DNA of 64,000 nucleotides from Sphingopyxis sp. YF1 (GTDB lineage Bacteria; Pseudomonadota; Alphaproteobacteria; Sphingomonadales; Sphingomonadaceae): NCBI RefSeq assembly GCF_022701295.1, contig NZ_CP033204.1, positions 1,116,001 through 1,180,000 of the forward strand, written 5' to 3'. The notes below the pieces were generated by a model. It saw only the letters and a program-made list of their open reading frames with translations, did not search any database and was not told the DNA's origin. A program made the position numbers and the translations under genes. Shown here piece by piece: positions 26,370 through 35,286 of this stretch. Each line of letters begins with the position of its first letter. Position 1 is the stretch's first letter.

Positions 26370-26852
26370 ATGCCCCGCCGCCGACTCGAAACGCGCGTTC
26401 ATCCCGATGACCGGCTCGATCCGGCGAAGGCGGGGCCGCAGGTGATGCGGCATGTCACGGTCAATGTCGCCGAAAGCCCGATCGCCTGGCTCGCGGCGCG
26501 GGGGCATCTGGACGAGGTGCAATTGCGCGCGGGCGAGCGTCTGCGCGCCGATTATGAGCGCGCGGGGCTCGCTGCGCGGGTCACGATGCGCTGGGACGCA
26601 GCGCCGCCGGCGCGCGGTCGCGGCGGAGCGCGCGCGGTGCACGCGTCGCTGGCACGCATCGACGCGCACCGGCGCTTTCACGCCGCGCTCGATGCGGCGG
26701 GGCCGGGGCTTGCCGACATCTGCTGGCGCGTGATCTGCGCGGGCGATGGCATTGGCTGTGCCGAGAAGGGGCTGGGCTGGCCCGCGCGGTCGGGCAAGCT
26801 GGTGCTGGGGCTCGCGCTCGACCGGCTGGCGCGCTTCTACGGGACGGGGTGA
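26370..26852 (+). CDS. DUF6456 domain protein
   Basis: A 160-residue basic protein. The DUF6456 signature is clear: ESPIAWLAARG.LDEVQLRAGERLRADYERA at about 34-66, then RAVHASLARIDAHRRFHAAL, and the end GLGWPARSGKLVLGLALDRLARFYG. ATG 26370 is chosen for its GAGGAGAA ribosome binding site; the frame is open upstream through the promoter region. DUF6456 proteins are alphaproteobacterial and often carry or neighbour helix-turn-helix modules. I recall similar domains in activators of gene transfer agents, but I cannot confirm that here. Control by the divergent XRE protein is likely. Confidence 0.8.
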   Translation: MPRRRLETRVHPDDRLDPAKAGPQVMRHVTVNVAESPIAWLAARGHLDEVQLRAGERLRADYERAGLAARVTMRWDAAPPARGRGGARAVHASLARIDAHRRFHAALDAAGPGLADICWRVICAGDGIGCAEKGLGWPARSGKLVLGLALDRLARFYGTG

Positions 26853-26854
26853 GG

Positions 26855-27370
26855 TCAACCGAAGATTTTTCTCGCTTCGGTTTCGTCGTCTACGAAGGTG
26901 TTTTCGACGCGTTTGGACTTGGTAAGGTAGAGCGACCAGATTGTTGCAAAGACTGCCGCTTGAAAAATTCCCACGAAATAGGTCGCGTCGAGCCCCGTCG
27001 CCATCACATCGGGCCATAGCGTCCACGCAACGATCAGATCGAGGAGCAGAGGGCCGAAGGCGAGTACCCACAATCCTCGGACCACAAGACGAACCGATGC
27101 CCGGGTGTGAACGCGCGCGAGCCTATAGGCCAGGAACCACGCAAGCGCGATTGTCGCGGCTGCCAGAACCCAGCTGAAAAGTGAGTATATCTGCCAACTT
27201 GAGCCGAGCTGGGCTTCCGTCTGCGCATCGAGCTCGAGCATCTTGGCGGTTTCGAGCAGGATACGGATCGGGGAGATAACCGAAAGGATGACGATGAAGG
27301 TCAGAAGCCATCCGCCGACACCCTTCAGTTCCGGCTGATCCGAATAGTCGGTCACAATATTGCCCCCCAT
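26855..27370 (-). CDS. DUF2569 family membrane protein
   Basis: A 171-residue inner-membrane protein with four hydrophobic segments (about 20-40, 62-82, 95-117, 128-148). The first segment, GVGGWLLTFIVILSVISPI, is the typical DUF2569 start. The C-terminal tail is charged (KSKRVENTFVDDETEARKIF). Base composition is visibly lower in GC than the neighbours, with more A/T-ending codons, hinting at later acquisition or weak codon selection. It converges with the DUF6456 gene (2 bp between stops). Function is unknown. Confidence 0.75.
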   Translation of the reverse strand: MGGNIVTDYSDQPELKGVGGWLLTFIVILSVISPIRILLETAKMLELDAQTEAQLGSSWQIYSLFSWVLAAATIALAWFLAYRLARVHTRASVRLVVRGLWVLAFGPLLLDLIVAWTLWPDVMATGLDATYFVGIFQAAVFATIWSLYLTKSKRVENTFVDDETEARKIFG

Positions 27371-27418
27371 ATTCCTGAACGGCCTTTGTGCGAGAAGGCG
27401 CGTCGGGGAGCAAGGACA

Positions 27419-29197
<1,779 letters not shown>

Positions 29198-29330
29198 GAT
29201 GAACGGCTCGCTACTGAGGTGTTCAGCGTGATGCAAGCGCCGTCGGGGCAAAGGCCGGAACGCGCCCGCTCCGTCTGCGTTACGGGGCGGGAATTCATCA
29301 CGGCCGGACAACCGGCCACAGGAGAAGAAT

Positions 29331-30080
29331 ATGACGAAGCAGATGCTCGCCGCTATGGCCAGTGGACTCGCGCTGATGGCGGCAACGCCCGCGCTCGCGC
29401 AGCAGCAGGGAGGTGCGACGGTGACGACGGCGACGGTGCAGGGACCGATACTGAGCTTTTCGGTGAACGAAGAGGTGCGCTCGCGCCCCGACCAGGCGAC
29501 CGTGGGCGCCGGGGTACAGACGACCGCTCCGACCGCGGTCGAGGCGATGCGGCTCAACGCCGCGGCGATGGACAAGCTGATCGCGGCCGCCAAGGCGCGC
29601 GGGATCAAGGCCGAGGATATCCAGACGAGCGGCATCAGCCTGTCGCCGCAGTACGACTATAACAATCGCGGCGACGGCCAGCCGCCGCGCTTCATCGGCT
29701 ATCAGGTCAACAACAATGTGCGCGCGACGACGTCGAAGATCGACGATATCGGGCCGCTGCTCGATGCGCTGGTCGCGGCGGGCGGCACCAACATCGACGG
29801 GCCCTGGTTCGGCATGAAGGACCCCGACGCGCAGCTTGTCGGCGCGCGCGGCGCGGCGATCAAGGCGGCCGAGGCGAAGGCGGCCGACTATGCGCGGCTC
29901 GCGGGCTATCGCGGCGCCGAGCTGGCGTCGATCGGTGAGGGCGGCTTCAACGGGCCGCAGCCGCCGATGCCGATGGTGCGCCTGCAGGCGATGGACGCGG
30001 CCGGCAAGGCGACCCCGGTCGAACCCGGGCAGGTCGCAAACACGCTGACGCTGAGCTTCCAGTACCGGCTGGTAAAGTAA
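29331..30080 (+). CDS. SIMPL (DUF541) domain periplasmic protein
   Basis: A 249-residue exported protein: signal peptide MTKQMLAAMASGLALMAATPALAQ, then a SIMPL/DUF541 domain with LSFSVNEEVRSRPDQATVGA, AMDKLIAAAKARGIKAEDIQT, ISLSPQYDY, RFIGYQVNNNVRA, and a C-terminal segment ending in LTLSFQYRLVK. The family is related to E. coli YggE, linked to oxidative stress tolerance, but its biochemistry is not settled. It has its own upstream region (133 bp, divergent from the ABC-F gene) and a strong terminator 4 bp after the stop. Confidence 0.9.
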   Translation: MTKQMLAAMASGLALMAATPALAQQQGGATVTTATVQGPILSFSVNEEVRSRPDQATVGAGVQTTAPTAVEAMRLNAAAMDKLIAAAKARGIKAEDIQTSGISLSPQYDYNNRGDGQPPRFIGYQVNNNVRATTSKIDDIGPLLDALVAAGGTNIDGPWFGMKDPDAQLVGARGAAIKAAEAKAADYARLAGYRGAELASIGEGGFNGPQPPMPMVRLQAMDAAGKATPVEPGQVANTLTLSFQYRLVK

Positions 30081-30084
30081 ACGG

Positions 30085-30118
30085 ATCGGGGGCGGCCTCT
30101 CAACCGCCCCCGATTTCC
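30085..30118. terminator. Terminator between SIMPL gene and 2OG oxygenase
   Basis: A perfect 11-bp stem (ATCGGGGGCGG/CCGCCCCCGAT, 30085-30095 with 30104-30114) and an 8-nt loop, followed by TTCC. It sits 4 bp after the SIMPL stop and 31 bp before the converging oxygenase stop, so it may serve both. Confidence 0.8.
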
Positions 30119-30149
30119 GTGCGTGTCGAACGGTTTTGAGGGCGTCCGT

Positions 30150-30827
30150 TTAGCCCAGTTCCCCCTCCGCCCACGGCCACGGCCGTTCGCGGAACCATTT
30201 GGTGATGATGTATTTGCGCCCTTTGCGCACCTTCATCCCGTGGTGGAGCGTGTCGGGGTTGGGGCGGCCGTCGGCAAGGACATTGTTCCACGCGAGCAGC
30301 TTGCCCGTTTCGGGCTGGTGCATCTTGCCCGTCGCGAGAAAGCGCGTTGCGCCGCCCGCGGGCGGTTCGTTGAGGTAGATCATCAGCGTCCAGCTGCGCT
30401 GGCCCGGCACCGCGCAATAGGTTTCCCAGTCGGCACCGTGCGGGTCGAAATAGTCGGTGTGCGCCTTGAATTCCTCGCCCGCGCCGTAGCGCTGGCCCTG
30501 CATCGGTTCGCCAAATTCGAGCGGGATGCCGGTCAGGTCGTGCAGCCGCCGGTTGAGCGCGGCGACAAGCGGGTCGCGATGGTCGAGGTCGCAGGTCGAA
30601 CTGGTGCGGAACGCCTCGTCGCCATTGGGGTCGGCGATCGTCGAGGGGCGCGCGTCGCGGTCGATCCGGTCGATCAGCGCGGCGCAGCTTTCGGCGTCGA
30701 GGAAATGCGCCAGCATGAATTGCGCCAGCTTTTGTGTCGGCGCGCGGCGGATGCCCGGGACGGCGGCGAGCCTTTCGGCGGTGCGGTCGGCGCCCGAAGT
30801 GGCCATATCGACGGTCTTGTCGGTCAT
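30150..30827 (-). CDS. 2-oxoglutarate/Fe(II) dioxygenase (prolyl 4-hydroxylase-like)
   Basis: A 225-residue dioxygenase of the P4Hc type. The iron ligands are HTDYFDP (His-x-Asp) and the distal His of TLHHGMKVRKGRKYIITKWF, where the conserved Lys/Arg for 2-oxoglutarate also lies. WTLMIYLNEPPAGGATRF is the typical double-stranded beta-helix core. SSTCDL and the ALIDRIDRDARPSTI segments match prolyl 4-hydroxylase relatives. No signal peptide is seen, so it is probably cytoplasmic. The substrate (protein proline, free amino acid or other) is unknown. Confidence 0.9.
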   Translation of the reverse strand: MTDKTVDMATSGADRTAERLAAVPGIRRAPTQKLAQFMLAHFLDAESCAALIDRIDRDARPSTIADPNGDEAFRTSSTCDLDHRDPLVAALNRRLHDLTGIPLEFGEPMQGQRYGAGEEFKAHTDYFDPHGADWETYCAVPGQRSWTLMIYLNEPPAGGATRFLATGKMHQPETGKLLAWNNVLADGRPNPDTLHHGMKVRKGRKYIITKWFRERPWPWAEGELG

Positions 30828-30930
30828 GGTCGATGTTTAGGGGGCATATGTGACACGAACAATGCTTGACGAACCGGGTGTTGCACGCCTATCGCCGCGC
30901 GCTGTCGAGGCGGCTTCCCGCACGGCATGT

Positions 30931-31008
30931 GGCGACCATAGCTCAGTTGGTTAGAGCGCCGGTTTGTGGTACCGGAGGTCGCGGGTTCGAGCCCCGTTGG
31001 TCGCCCCA
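30931..31008 (+). tRNA. tRNA-His(GTG)
   Basis: A complete tRNA with encoded CCA (31006-31008). The acceptor stem GCGACCA pairs with TGGTCGC, with the extra G-1 (30931) opposite C73, the hallmark of histidine tRNAs. D arm AGCTC-AGTTGGTTA-GAGC; anticodon loop TTGTGGT with anticodon GTG; T arm CGCGGG-TTCGAG-CCCCG. It lies between the dioxygenase and the amino-acid dehydrogenase. Confidence 0.97.
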
Positions 31009-31081
31009 TTTCTCCCGATATTCGAGCGATGGCCCGACCGGCGTCGAATCGGCGTGACTCAAAACCGCAGACCGATTATTA

Positions 31082-31111
31082 CTCCTGCACGTAATTTTTT
31101 AACGTGAGGAG
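31082..31111 (+). promoter_or_regulatory. Hairpin sequestering the ribosome binding site of the amino-acid dehydrogenase
   Basis: CTCCT-G-CACGT (31082-31092) pairs with ACGTG-AGGAG (31102-31111), ten pairs with one bulged G, around an A/T-only loop. The 3' arm contains most of the GAGGAGG Shine-Dalgarno sequence (31106-31112), just ahead of ATG 31118. Translation would be blocked while the hairpin is closed, so this may be a thermosensor-like or protein-controlled switch. Confidence 0.65.
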
Positions 31112-31117
31112 GCGCCG

Positions 31118-32170
31118 ATGTCCGCCGTATGGGATTTCGCCGATTTCGACGATCATGAACATATCCACATGTTCCGCGACCGCGCCAGCGGGCTGACCGC
31201 GGTGATCGCGGTCCATTCGACCCATCTCGGCCCCGGCGCGGGCGGCGTGCGATACTGGCATTATCCGCAGCGCGCCGCGGCGATCACCGATGCGCTGCGT
31301 CTGTCGCGCGGCATGAGCTACAAGAATGCAATGGCGGGGCTGCCGCTGGGCGGCGGCAAGGGCGTGATCCTCGCCGACGAACAGGGGACAAAGACCCCCG
31401 AACTGCTCGCCGCCTTCGGGCGCGCGGTCGAGTCGCTCGGTGGCGCCTATGTCACCGCCGAGGATGTCGGCATTTCCGACGCCGACATGGTCGAGATCGC
31501 CCGGCAGACGAAGCATGTCAGCGGGCTGCCGGTGGCGAGCGGGGCCGCCGCGGGCGGCGATCCCGGGCCGTTCACGGCACTGGGTGTCTATCTGGGCATC
31601 AAGGCCGCGATCCGCGAAGCGCTCGGCACCGACAGCGCCGCGGGCGTGCGCGTCGCGATCCAGGGCGTCGGCAGCGTCGGCGGCAATGTCGCGCGCCAGC
31701 TCGCCGCCGAGGGTGCGAAGCTGACGCTCGCCGACGTCAATCTGGCGCGCGCCAAGGCGCTCGCCGAGGAACTGGGGGCCGATCTGGCCGATTCGGCCGC
31801 CATCATGGAAATGGAAGCCGATGTGCTGAGCCCCAATGCGCTGGGCGCGGTGCTCAGCGAGGCGAGCATCGACAAGCTGCGCGTCGCGGTCGTCGCGGGA
31901 GCGGCGAACAACCAGCTCGCAACCGCCGCCGATGGCGCGCGCATCCACGACCGCGGGATCGTGTACGCCCCCGACTATGTGATCAACGCGGGCGGCATCA
32001 TCAATGTCGCGCTCGAATATCTGGGGCAGGGCAGCCGCGAAGAGGTCGAGAGCCGTATCGCGCTCATCCCCGGCCGGCTCGCCGATATCTGGGCCGAGAG
32101 CAGGACCAGCGGCACGCCGGCATCGGTCGTCGCCGACCGCATGGCGCAGAAGCTGATCGGACGGGGGTAG
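31118..32170 (+). CDS. Glu/Leu/Phe/Val dehydrogenase (leucine dehydrogenase-like)
   Basis: NAD-dependent oxidative deaminase of a hydrophobic amino acid, 350 residues, the usual length for leucine, phenylalanine and valine dehydrogenases rather than glutamate dehydrogenase. The N-terminal domain carries HLGPGAGGVRYW and KNAMAGLPLGGGKGVI with the catalytic Lys. TAEDVGISDADM follows. The Rossmann domain (about 165-300) has VAIQGVGSVGGNVARQLAAEGA, and NAGGIINVALEY lies near the end. Which amino acid is used cannot be told. The ribosome binding site is embedded in a hairpin (31082-31111). Confidence 0.9.
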   Translation: MSAVWDFADFDDHEHIHMFRDRASGLTAVIAVHSTHLGPGAGGVRYWHYPQRAAAITDALRLSRGMSYKNAMAGLPLGGGKGVILADEQGTKTPELLAAFGRAVESLGGAYVTAEDVGISDADMVEIARQTKHVSGLPVASGAAAGGDPGPFTALGVYLGIKAAIREALGTDSAAGVRVAIQGVGSVGGNVARQLAAEGAKLTLADVNLARAKALAEELGADLADSAAIMEMEADVLSPNALGAVLSEASIDKLRVAVVAGAANNQLATAADGARIHDRGIVYAPDYVINAGGIINVALEYLGQGSREEVESRIALIPGRLADIWAESRTSGTPASVVADRMAQKLIGRG

Positions 32171-32244
32171 CCCCGCCCGGGGCCCTCGCGGTCCGCGGGA
32201 CGGGGAGGGTGGCGCGGTCGGCAAATTCGGCTAAGTCGCTTGCA

Positions 32245-32598
32245 ATGAAGCGGCATCTCTATCTGATCGGCGGCTGGCTGTCGCTCGCACTGGGGGCGGT
32301 CGGGGCGGTGCTGCCGCTGCTGCCGACGGTTCCCTTCGTGATCCTCGCCGCCTTCTGTTTTGCGCGCTCGTCGCCGCGGCTCGAGGCGTGGCTGGTGACG
32401 CATCCGGCGTTCGGTCCGCATATCGTCGCCTGGCGCGACAAGGGCGCGATCAGTCGCAAGGGCAAGCTCGCGGCGACGCTGGCGTTCGCCGCGAGCATCG
32501 TCCTCGCGCTGATCGTCGCCCCCTGGCCATGGATGCTGGCGCCGATCGTCGCGGCGGCGATCGGCGGAACATGGATATGGACCCGGCCCGAGGGGTGA
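32245..32598 (+). CDS. DUF454 (YbaN-like) membrane protein
   Basis: A 117-residue inner-membrane protein of the YbaN/DUF454 family: MKRHLYLIGGWLSLALGAVG, then VLPLLPTVPFVILAAFCFARSSPR, FGPHIVAWRDKGAISRKGK, and a C-terminal pair of membrane helices. The order and the LPLLPT.PF.LLA.FCFARSS motif are diagnostic. ATG 32245 is chosen. It lies 74 bp after the dehydrogenase and converges on nuoA with 25 bp between. The function of the family is unknown. Confidence 0.9.
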   Translation: MKRHLYLIGGWLSLALGAVGAVLPLLPTVPFVILAAFCFARSSPRLEAWLVTHPAFGPHIVAWRDKGAISRKGKLAATLAFAASIVLALIVAPWPWMLAPIVAAAIGGTWIWTRPEG

Positions 32599-32623
32599 GG
32601 CAGGCGCGGCAGCCCGTACGGGC

Positions 32624-33046
32624 TCAATCCCAGTCGAGGGCGCCCTTTTTCCATTCGTAGATGAAACCGATGGTCAGGATGCCGAGGAAGACCATCATCG
32701 CCCCCCACGCCTGCCAGCCGAGGTCGAAGACGGTGACCGCCCAAGGGAACAGGAATGCCGCTTCGAGGTCGAAGATGATGAACAGGATGGCAACGAGGTA
32801 GAAACGCACGTCGAACGGGCGCCGCGGTGCCTCGAAGGCGGGGAAGCCGCATTCATATTCGCTCAGCTTCTCGGGATCGGGCGCGTGGGTGCGCGTCGTG
32901 CGCGACACCGCCATCGGCAGGAAAACGAACAGCGCCGACAGGAGCAGCGCGATCCCGAGAAAGATCAGGATGGGAAGATAGTCGGTGAGCGCGAAGCTCG
33001 CGGGTTCGATGGCGGTGGCGACGGCGGACGCGGGTTTGACGGACAT
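32624..33046 (-). CDS. nuoA: NADH-quinone oxidoreductase subunit A, apparently stand-alone
   Basis: Small membrane subunit of respiratory complex I. The 140 residues include an N-terminal extension, three membrane helices (about 26-47, 83-103, 107-128) and the family motifs [23 protein letters not shown] (hinge loop with the conserved Cys) and [15 protein letters not shown]. It is intact. The surprise is position: nuoB does not follow; the next gene downstream runs the other way. Upstream on the same strand lies sugE, and a structured leader related to the sugE leader covers 33050-33118, including the ribosome binding site. Confidence 0.95.
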   Translation of the reverse strand: MSVKPASAVATAIEPASFALTDYLPILIFLGIALLLSALFVFLPMAVSRTTRTHAPDPEKLSEYECGFPAFEAPRRPFDVRFYLVAILFIIFDLEAAFLFPWAVTVFDLGWQAWGAMMVFLGILTIGFIYEWKKGALDWD

Positions 33047-33049
33047 GCG

Positions 33050-33118
33050 GGCTCCTGTGGGTGGGAGCCGGGCCGTCCCGGGCTTGAACCTGCGGCAGGC
33101 AGGGGAGGACGTGGCCTC
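33050..33118 (-). promoter_or_regulatory. Structured leader B, upstream of nuoA (riboswitch candidate)
   Basis: Reading the minus strand, the leader has three hairpins. GAGG-CCACGT-CCTC (33118-33105) is first. A 5-bp hairpin CCTGC-N5-GCAGG (33103-33089) is second. CCGGG-ACGG-CCCGG (33081-33068) is third. The last GG of the third hairpin starts a competing stem GGCTCC/GGAGCC (33069-33064 with 33055-33050) that closes over AGGAG, the nuoA ribosome binding site. The first and third hairpins are identical to those upstream of sugE. It begins 18 bp after the sugE stop. Confidence 0.65.
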
Positions 33119-33136
33119 GCTCGATGATCGGAAATG

Positions 33137-33457
33137 TCAGGCGGGCGAAGACAGTTTCATCAGCACCAGTCCCGACACGATCAGCACCGCGGCGCCGATT
33201 CGCATCGCGCTCGCCTGCTCGCCCAGCACCATGATGCCGACCAGAAAGGCGCCGACCGCGCCGATGCCCGTCCAGATGGTGTAGGCGGTGCCGAGCGGCA
33301 GCGATTTCATCGACAACGACAGCAGGGCAAAGCTCGCGACCATCGTCACCAGCGTGATCACCGACGGCACGAGCCGGGTGAAACCTTCCGATTGCTTCAT
33401 GGAAAACGCCCAGACGATTTCGAGCAGTCCGGCGATAGCGAGATATATCCAGGCCAT
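33137..33457 (-). CDS. sugE: SMR transporter SugE/Gdx (guanidinium exporter type)
   Basis: A 106-residue, four-helix small multidrug resistance protein. The first helix has LLEIVWAFSMKQS with the essential Glu at 13, and the third helix region has PLGTAYTIWTGIGAVG, the signature of the Gdx subgroup that exports guanidinium with proton exchange. No partner subunit gene is present, fitting a homodimer. The ATG is preceded by AAGGAGG. A structured leader (33462-33538) lies directly upstream and tRNA-Trp before it; nuoA follows after leader B. Export of guanidinium is inferred from subgroup membership. Confidence 0.9.
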   Translation of the reverse strand: MAWIYLAIAGLLEIVWAFSMKQSEGFTRLVPSVITLVTMVASFALLSLSMKSLPLGTAYTIWTGIGAVGAFLVGIMVLGEQASAMRIGAAVLIVSGLVLMKLSSPA

Positions 33458-33461
33458 TGGG

Positions 33462-33538
33462 GGCAGCCTCCTTCAAAAGCTGCCGGGCCGTCCCGGACAT
33501 GTTCGACCCGCGGCACGCGCGGGCGAGGACGTGGCCTC
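33462..33538 (-). promoter_or_regulatory. Structured leader A, upstream of sugE (riboswitch candidate)
   Basis: Three hairpins on the minus strand: GAGG-CCACGT-CCTC (33538-33525), CCCGCG-CGTGC-CGCGGG (33523-33507), and CCGGG-ACGG-CCCGG (33496-33483). The last GG of the third hairpin also starts a competing stem GGCAGC/GCTGCC (33484-33479 with 33467-33462) that loops around AAGGAG, the sugE ribosome binding site. Compared with leader B the outer hairpins are identical and the middle hairpin changes sequence but keeps pairing. ACGG in a GC-closed tetraloop matches the ACGR loops of guanidine-II (mini-ykkC) riboswitches; the first hairpin does not fit that class exactly. Confidence 0.68.
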
Positions 33539-33549
33539 TGTTTCCGACC

Positions 33550-33625
33550 TGGCAGGGGCAGCAGGACTCGAACCCGCGACCCTCGGTTTTGGAGACCGAT
33601 GCTCTACCAACTGAGCTATACCCCT
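33550..33625 (-). tRNA. tRNA-Trp(CCA)
   Basis: A complete 76-nt tRNA with encoded CCA (33550-33552). The acceptor stem AGGGGTA pairs with TGCCCCT. D arm AGCTC-AGTTGGTA-GAGC; anticodon stem CGGTC/AACCG type around a loop with anticodon CCA; T arm GCGGG-TTCGAGT-CCTGC. Its 3' end is only 11 bp upstream of leader A of sugE, so the tRNA and sugE may share a transcript. Confidence 0.97.
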
Positions 33626-33735
33626 AGGCCGGAGTGCGCCCTTAGCGGGACTGTGGCGGCGGGGCAAGCGGAATGGCGACAAACGATGGACCCTTCGCTT
33701 GCAAAGCATCGCCGCCCTGATATGCGCCTTTGCAG

Positions 33736-34668
33736 ATGACCGTCGCTCCCGCCTCCGATCCCCCGCAGCATTATCTCGGTGGAATCGCGCTCCGGTTGCT
33801 TGCGATGCTCAGCCTGTCGCTGATGTTCGTGCTGGTCAAATATATCGCCGAGGCGGGAATCCACATCGTCGAGAGCCTGTTCTGGCGGCAGGCGGTGGTG
33901 CTGCCGTTGCTCGCGGTCTGGGCGCTGACGCACGGCGGGCTCGGGATGTTCGCGACGCACCGCATCGGCATCCATGCGCGTCGCGCCGCGATGGGGCTCA
34001 CCGGCATGGCGCTCAATTTCGGCGGCATGATCTTCCTGCCGATGGCCGAGGCGACGACGATCAACCTGTCGGTGCCGATCATCTGTGTCTTCCTTGCCGC
34101 CGCACTGCTCGGCGAACGTGTCGGGTGGCAGCGCTGGGGCGCGGTGATCGTTGGCTTCGTCGGGGTGCTGGTCGTGCTCAATCCGACGACGCTGCTGATG
34201 AACGGCTTTGCGGGCGACCACGGGCTCGGCACGCTGATCGCGCTCGGCGGCGCGATGATGACCGCGCTGATCACGATCCAGGTCCGCGACCTCGGCCGCA
34301 CCGAAAGCGCGCTGACGATCGTCTTCTGGTTCAGCCTCATCTCGCTGGTGCCGCTCGGACTGGCGCTTCCCTTCGTGATGGTGCCGCACAGCGCAGGCGA
34401 ATGGGGGCTGCTGGTCGGTCTGGGGCTGCTCGGCGCGGTGGCGCAGCTGTCGCTCACCGGCGCGCTGCGCCTCGCGCCGGTGTCGGTGGTGACCCCGATG
34501 GATTATTCGAGCCTGCTGTGGTCGATCGCCTGCGGCTGGTGGTTCTTCGGCACGCTGCCCGCCGAGACGACGTGGGTCGGCGCCCCGCTGATCGTCGCCA
34601 GCGGCCTGTTCATCGCGTGGCGCGAGCATCGGCTGCACATCGAACGACAGACGGATATTCCCGCATGA
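33736..34668 (+). CDS. EamA/DMT family transporter
   Basis: A 310-residue drug/metabolite transporter with about ten membrane helices in two EamA repeats. The first includes LRLLAMLSLSLMFVLVKYI-like sequence and ESLFWRQ; NFGGMIFLPMAEATTINLSVPI follows, then ALLGERVGWQRWGAVIVGFVGVLV. The second repeat ends with RLAPVSVVTPMDYSSLLWSI. ATG 33736 is chosen. Its stop overlaps the GST start (ATGA), and an SDR gene follows one base after, forming a three-gene unit. The substrate is unknown. Confidence 0.9.
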   Translation: MTVAPASDPPQHYLGGIALRLLAMLSLSLMFVLVKYIAEAGIHIVESLFWRQAVVLPLLAVWALTHGGLGMFATHRIGIHARRAAMGLTGMALNFGGMIFLPMAEATTINLSVPIICVFLAAALLGERVGWQRWGAVIVGFVGVLVVLNPTTLLMNGFAGDHGLGTLIALGGAMMTALITIQVRDLGRTESALTIVFWFSLISLVPLGLALPFVMVPHSAGEWGLLVGLGLLGAVAQLSLTGALRLAPVSVVTPMDYSSLLWSIACGWWFFGTLPAETTWVGAPLIVASGLFIAWREHRLHIERQTDIPA

Positions 34669-35285
34669 CCCTTCCGATCCTCTATCATTGCGCCGACGCG
34701 CGTTCGCTGCGCTGCTTGTGGGCGGCCGAAGAAGCGGGGCTCGAGATCGATCTGCGCGTCCTGCCCTTTCCGCCGCGCGCCTTTGCGCCCGACTATCGCC
34801 CGGTGAATCCGCTGATGACGGTGCCCGGCTGGGTCGAGGACGGCCGGTTGATGACCGAATCGGCGGCGATCTGCGAGCGCATCGCCGAAGGAACGGCGCT
34901 CGAGGTCCGCCGCGACGAGCCCGATTATTGGGACTGTCGCAACTGGCTCCACCGCAGCGATGCGACGCTGACCTTTCCGCTCGCGATCATGCTGCGCTAC
35001 ACGCGCGTCGAGGCGCCCGAGCGGCGGCTCGCGCAGGCGGTCGACGACTACAAGGCCTTCTTTGGTGGGCGCGCGAAAAGCATCGAGGCGGCGCTCGCCG
35101 ACGGGCGCGACTGGCTCGTCGCGGGGCGCTTCACCATCGCCGATATCGCGATCGGATACGCCGCCTTCCTCGCGACCACGCTCGGGGCCGACGATGTGCT
35201 CGGCGAAGCGACGAAGGCCTGGCTGGTGCGCTGTATCACACGCGAGGCTTTTGTTCGCGCGCGCGCGCGGCAGAAGGCGGGCTGA
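34665..35285 (+). CDS. Glutathione S-transferase family protein
   Basis: A 206-residue GST-like protein: an N-terminal thioredoxin fold starting LPILYHCADARSLRCLWAAE, with PLMTVPGWVEDGRLMTESAAICE (cis-Pro and the Glu-Ser of the glutathione site), and a C-terminal helical domain with AGRFTIADIAIGYAAF. The ATG overlaps the transporter stop by four bases, so it is translated from the same message. Its role within a transporter-GST-dehydrogenase unit could be detoxification or aromatic-compound metabolism; the sequence does not decide. Confidence 0.88.
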   Translation: MTLPILYHCADARSLRCLWAAEEAGLEIDLRVLPFPPRAFAPDYRPVNPLMTVPGWVEDGRLMTESAAICERIAEGTALEVRRDEPDYWDCRNWLHRSDATLTFPLAIMLRYTRVEAPERRLAQAVDDYKAFFGGRAKSIEAALADGRDWLVAGRFTIADIAIGYAAFLATTLGADDVLGEATKAWLVRCITREAFVRARARQKAG

Positions 35286-35286
35286 C

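Noticed and set aside
33061..33540. Leaders A and B as degenerate tRNAs because part of the linker resembles a T arm
   Set aside because: No D arm, anticodon arm or acceptor pairing can be drawn, and the three-hairpin fold explains both copies better.
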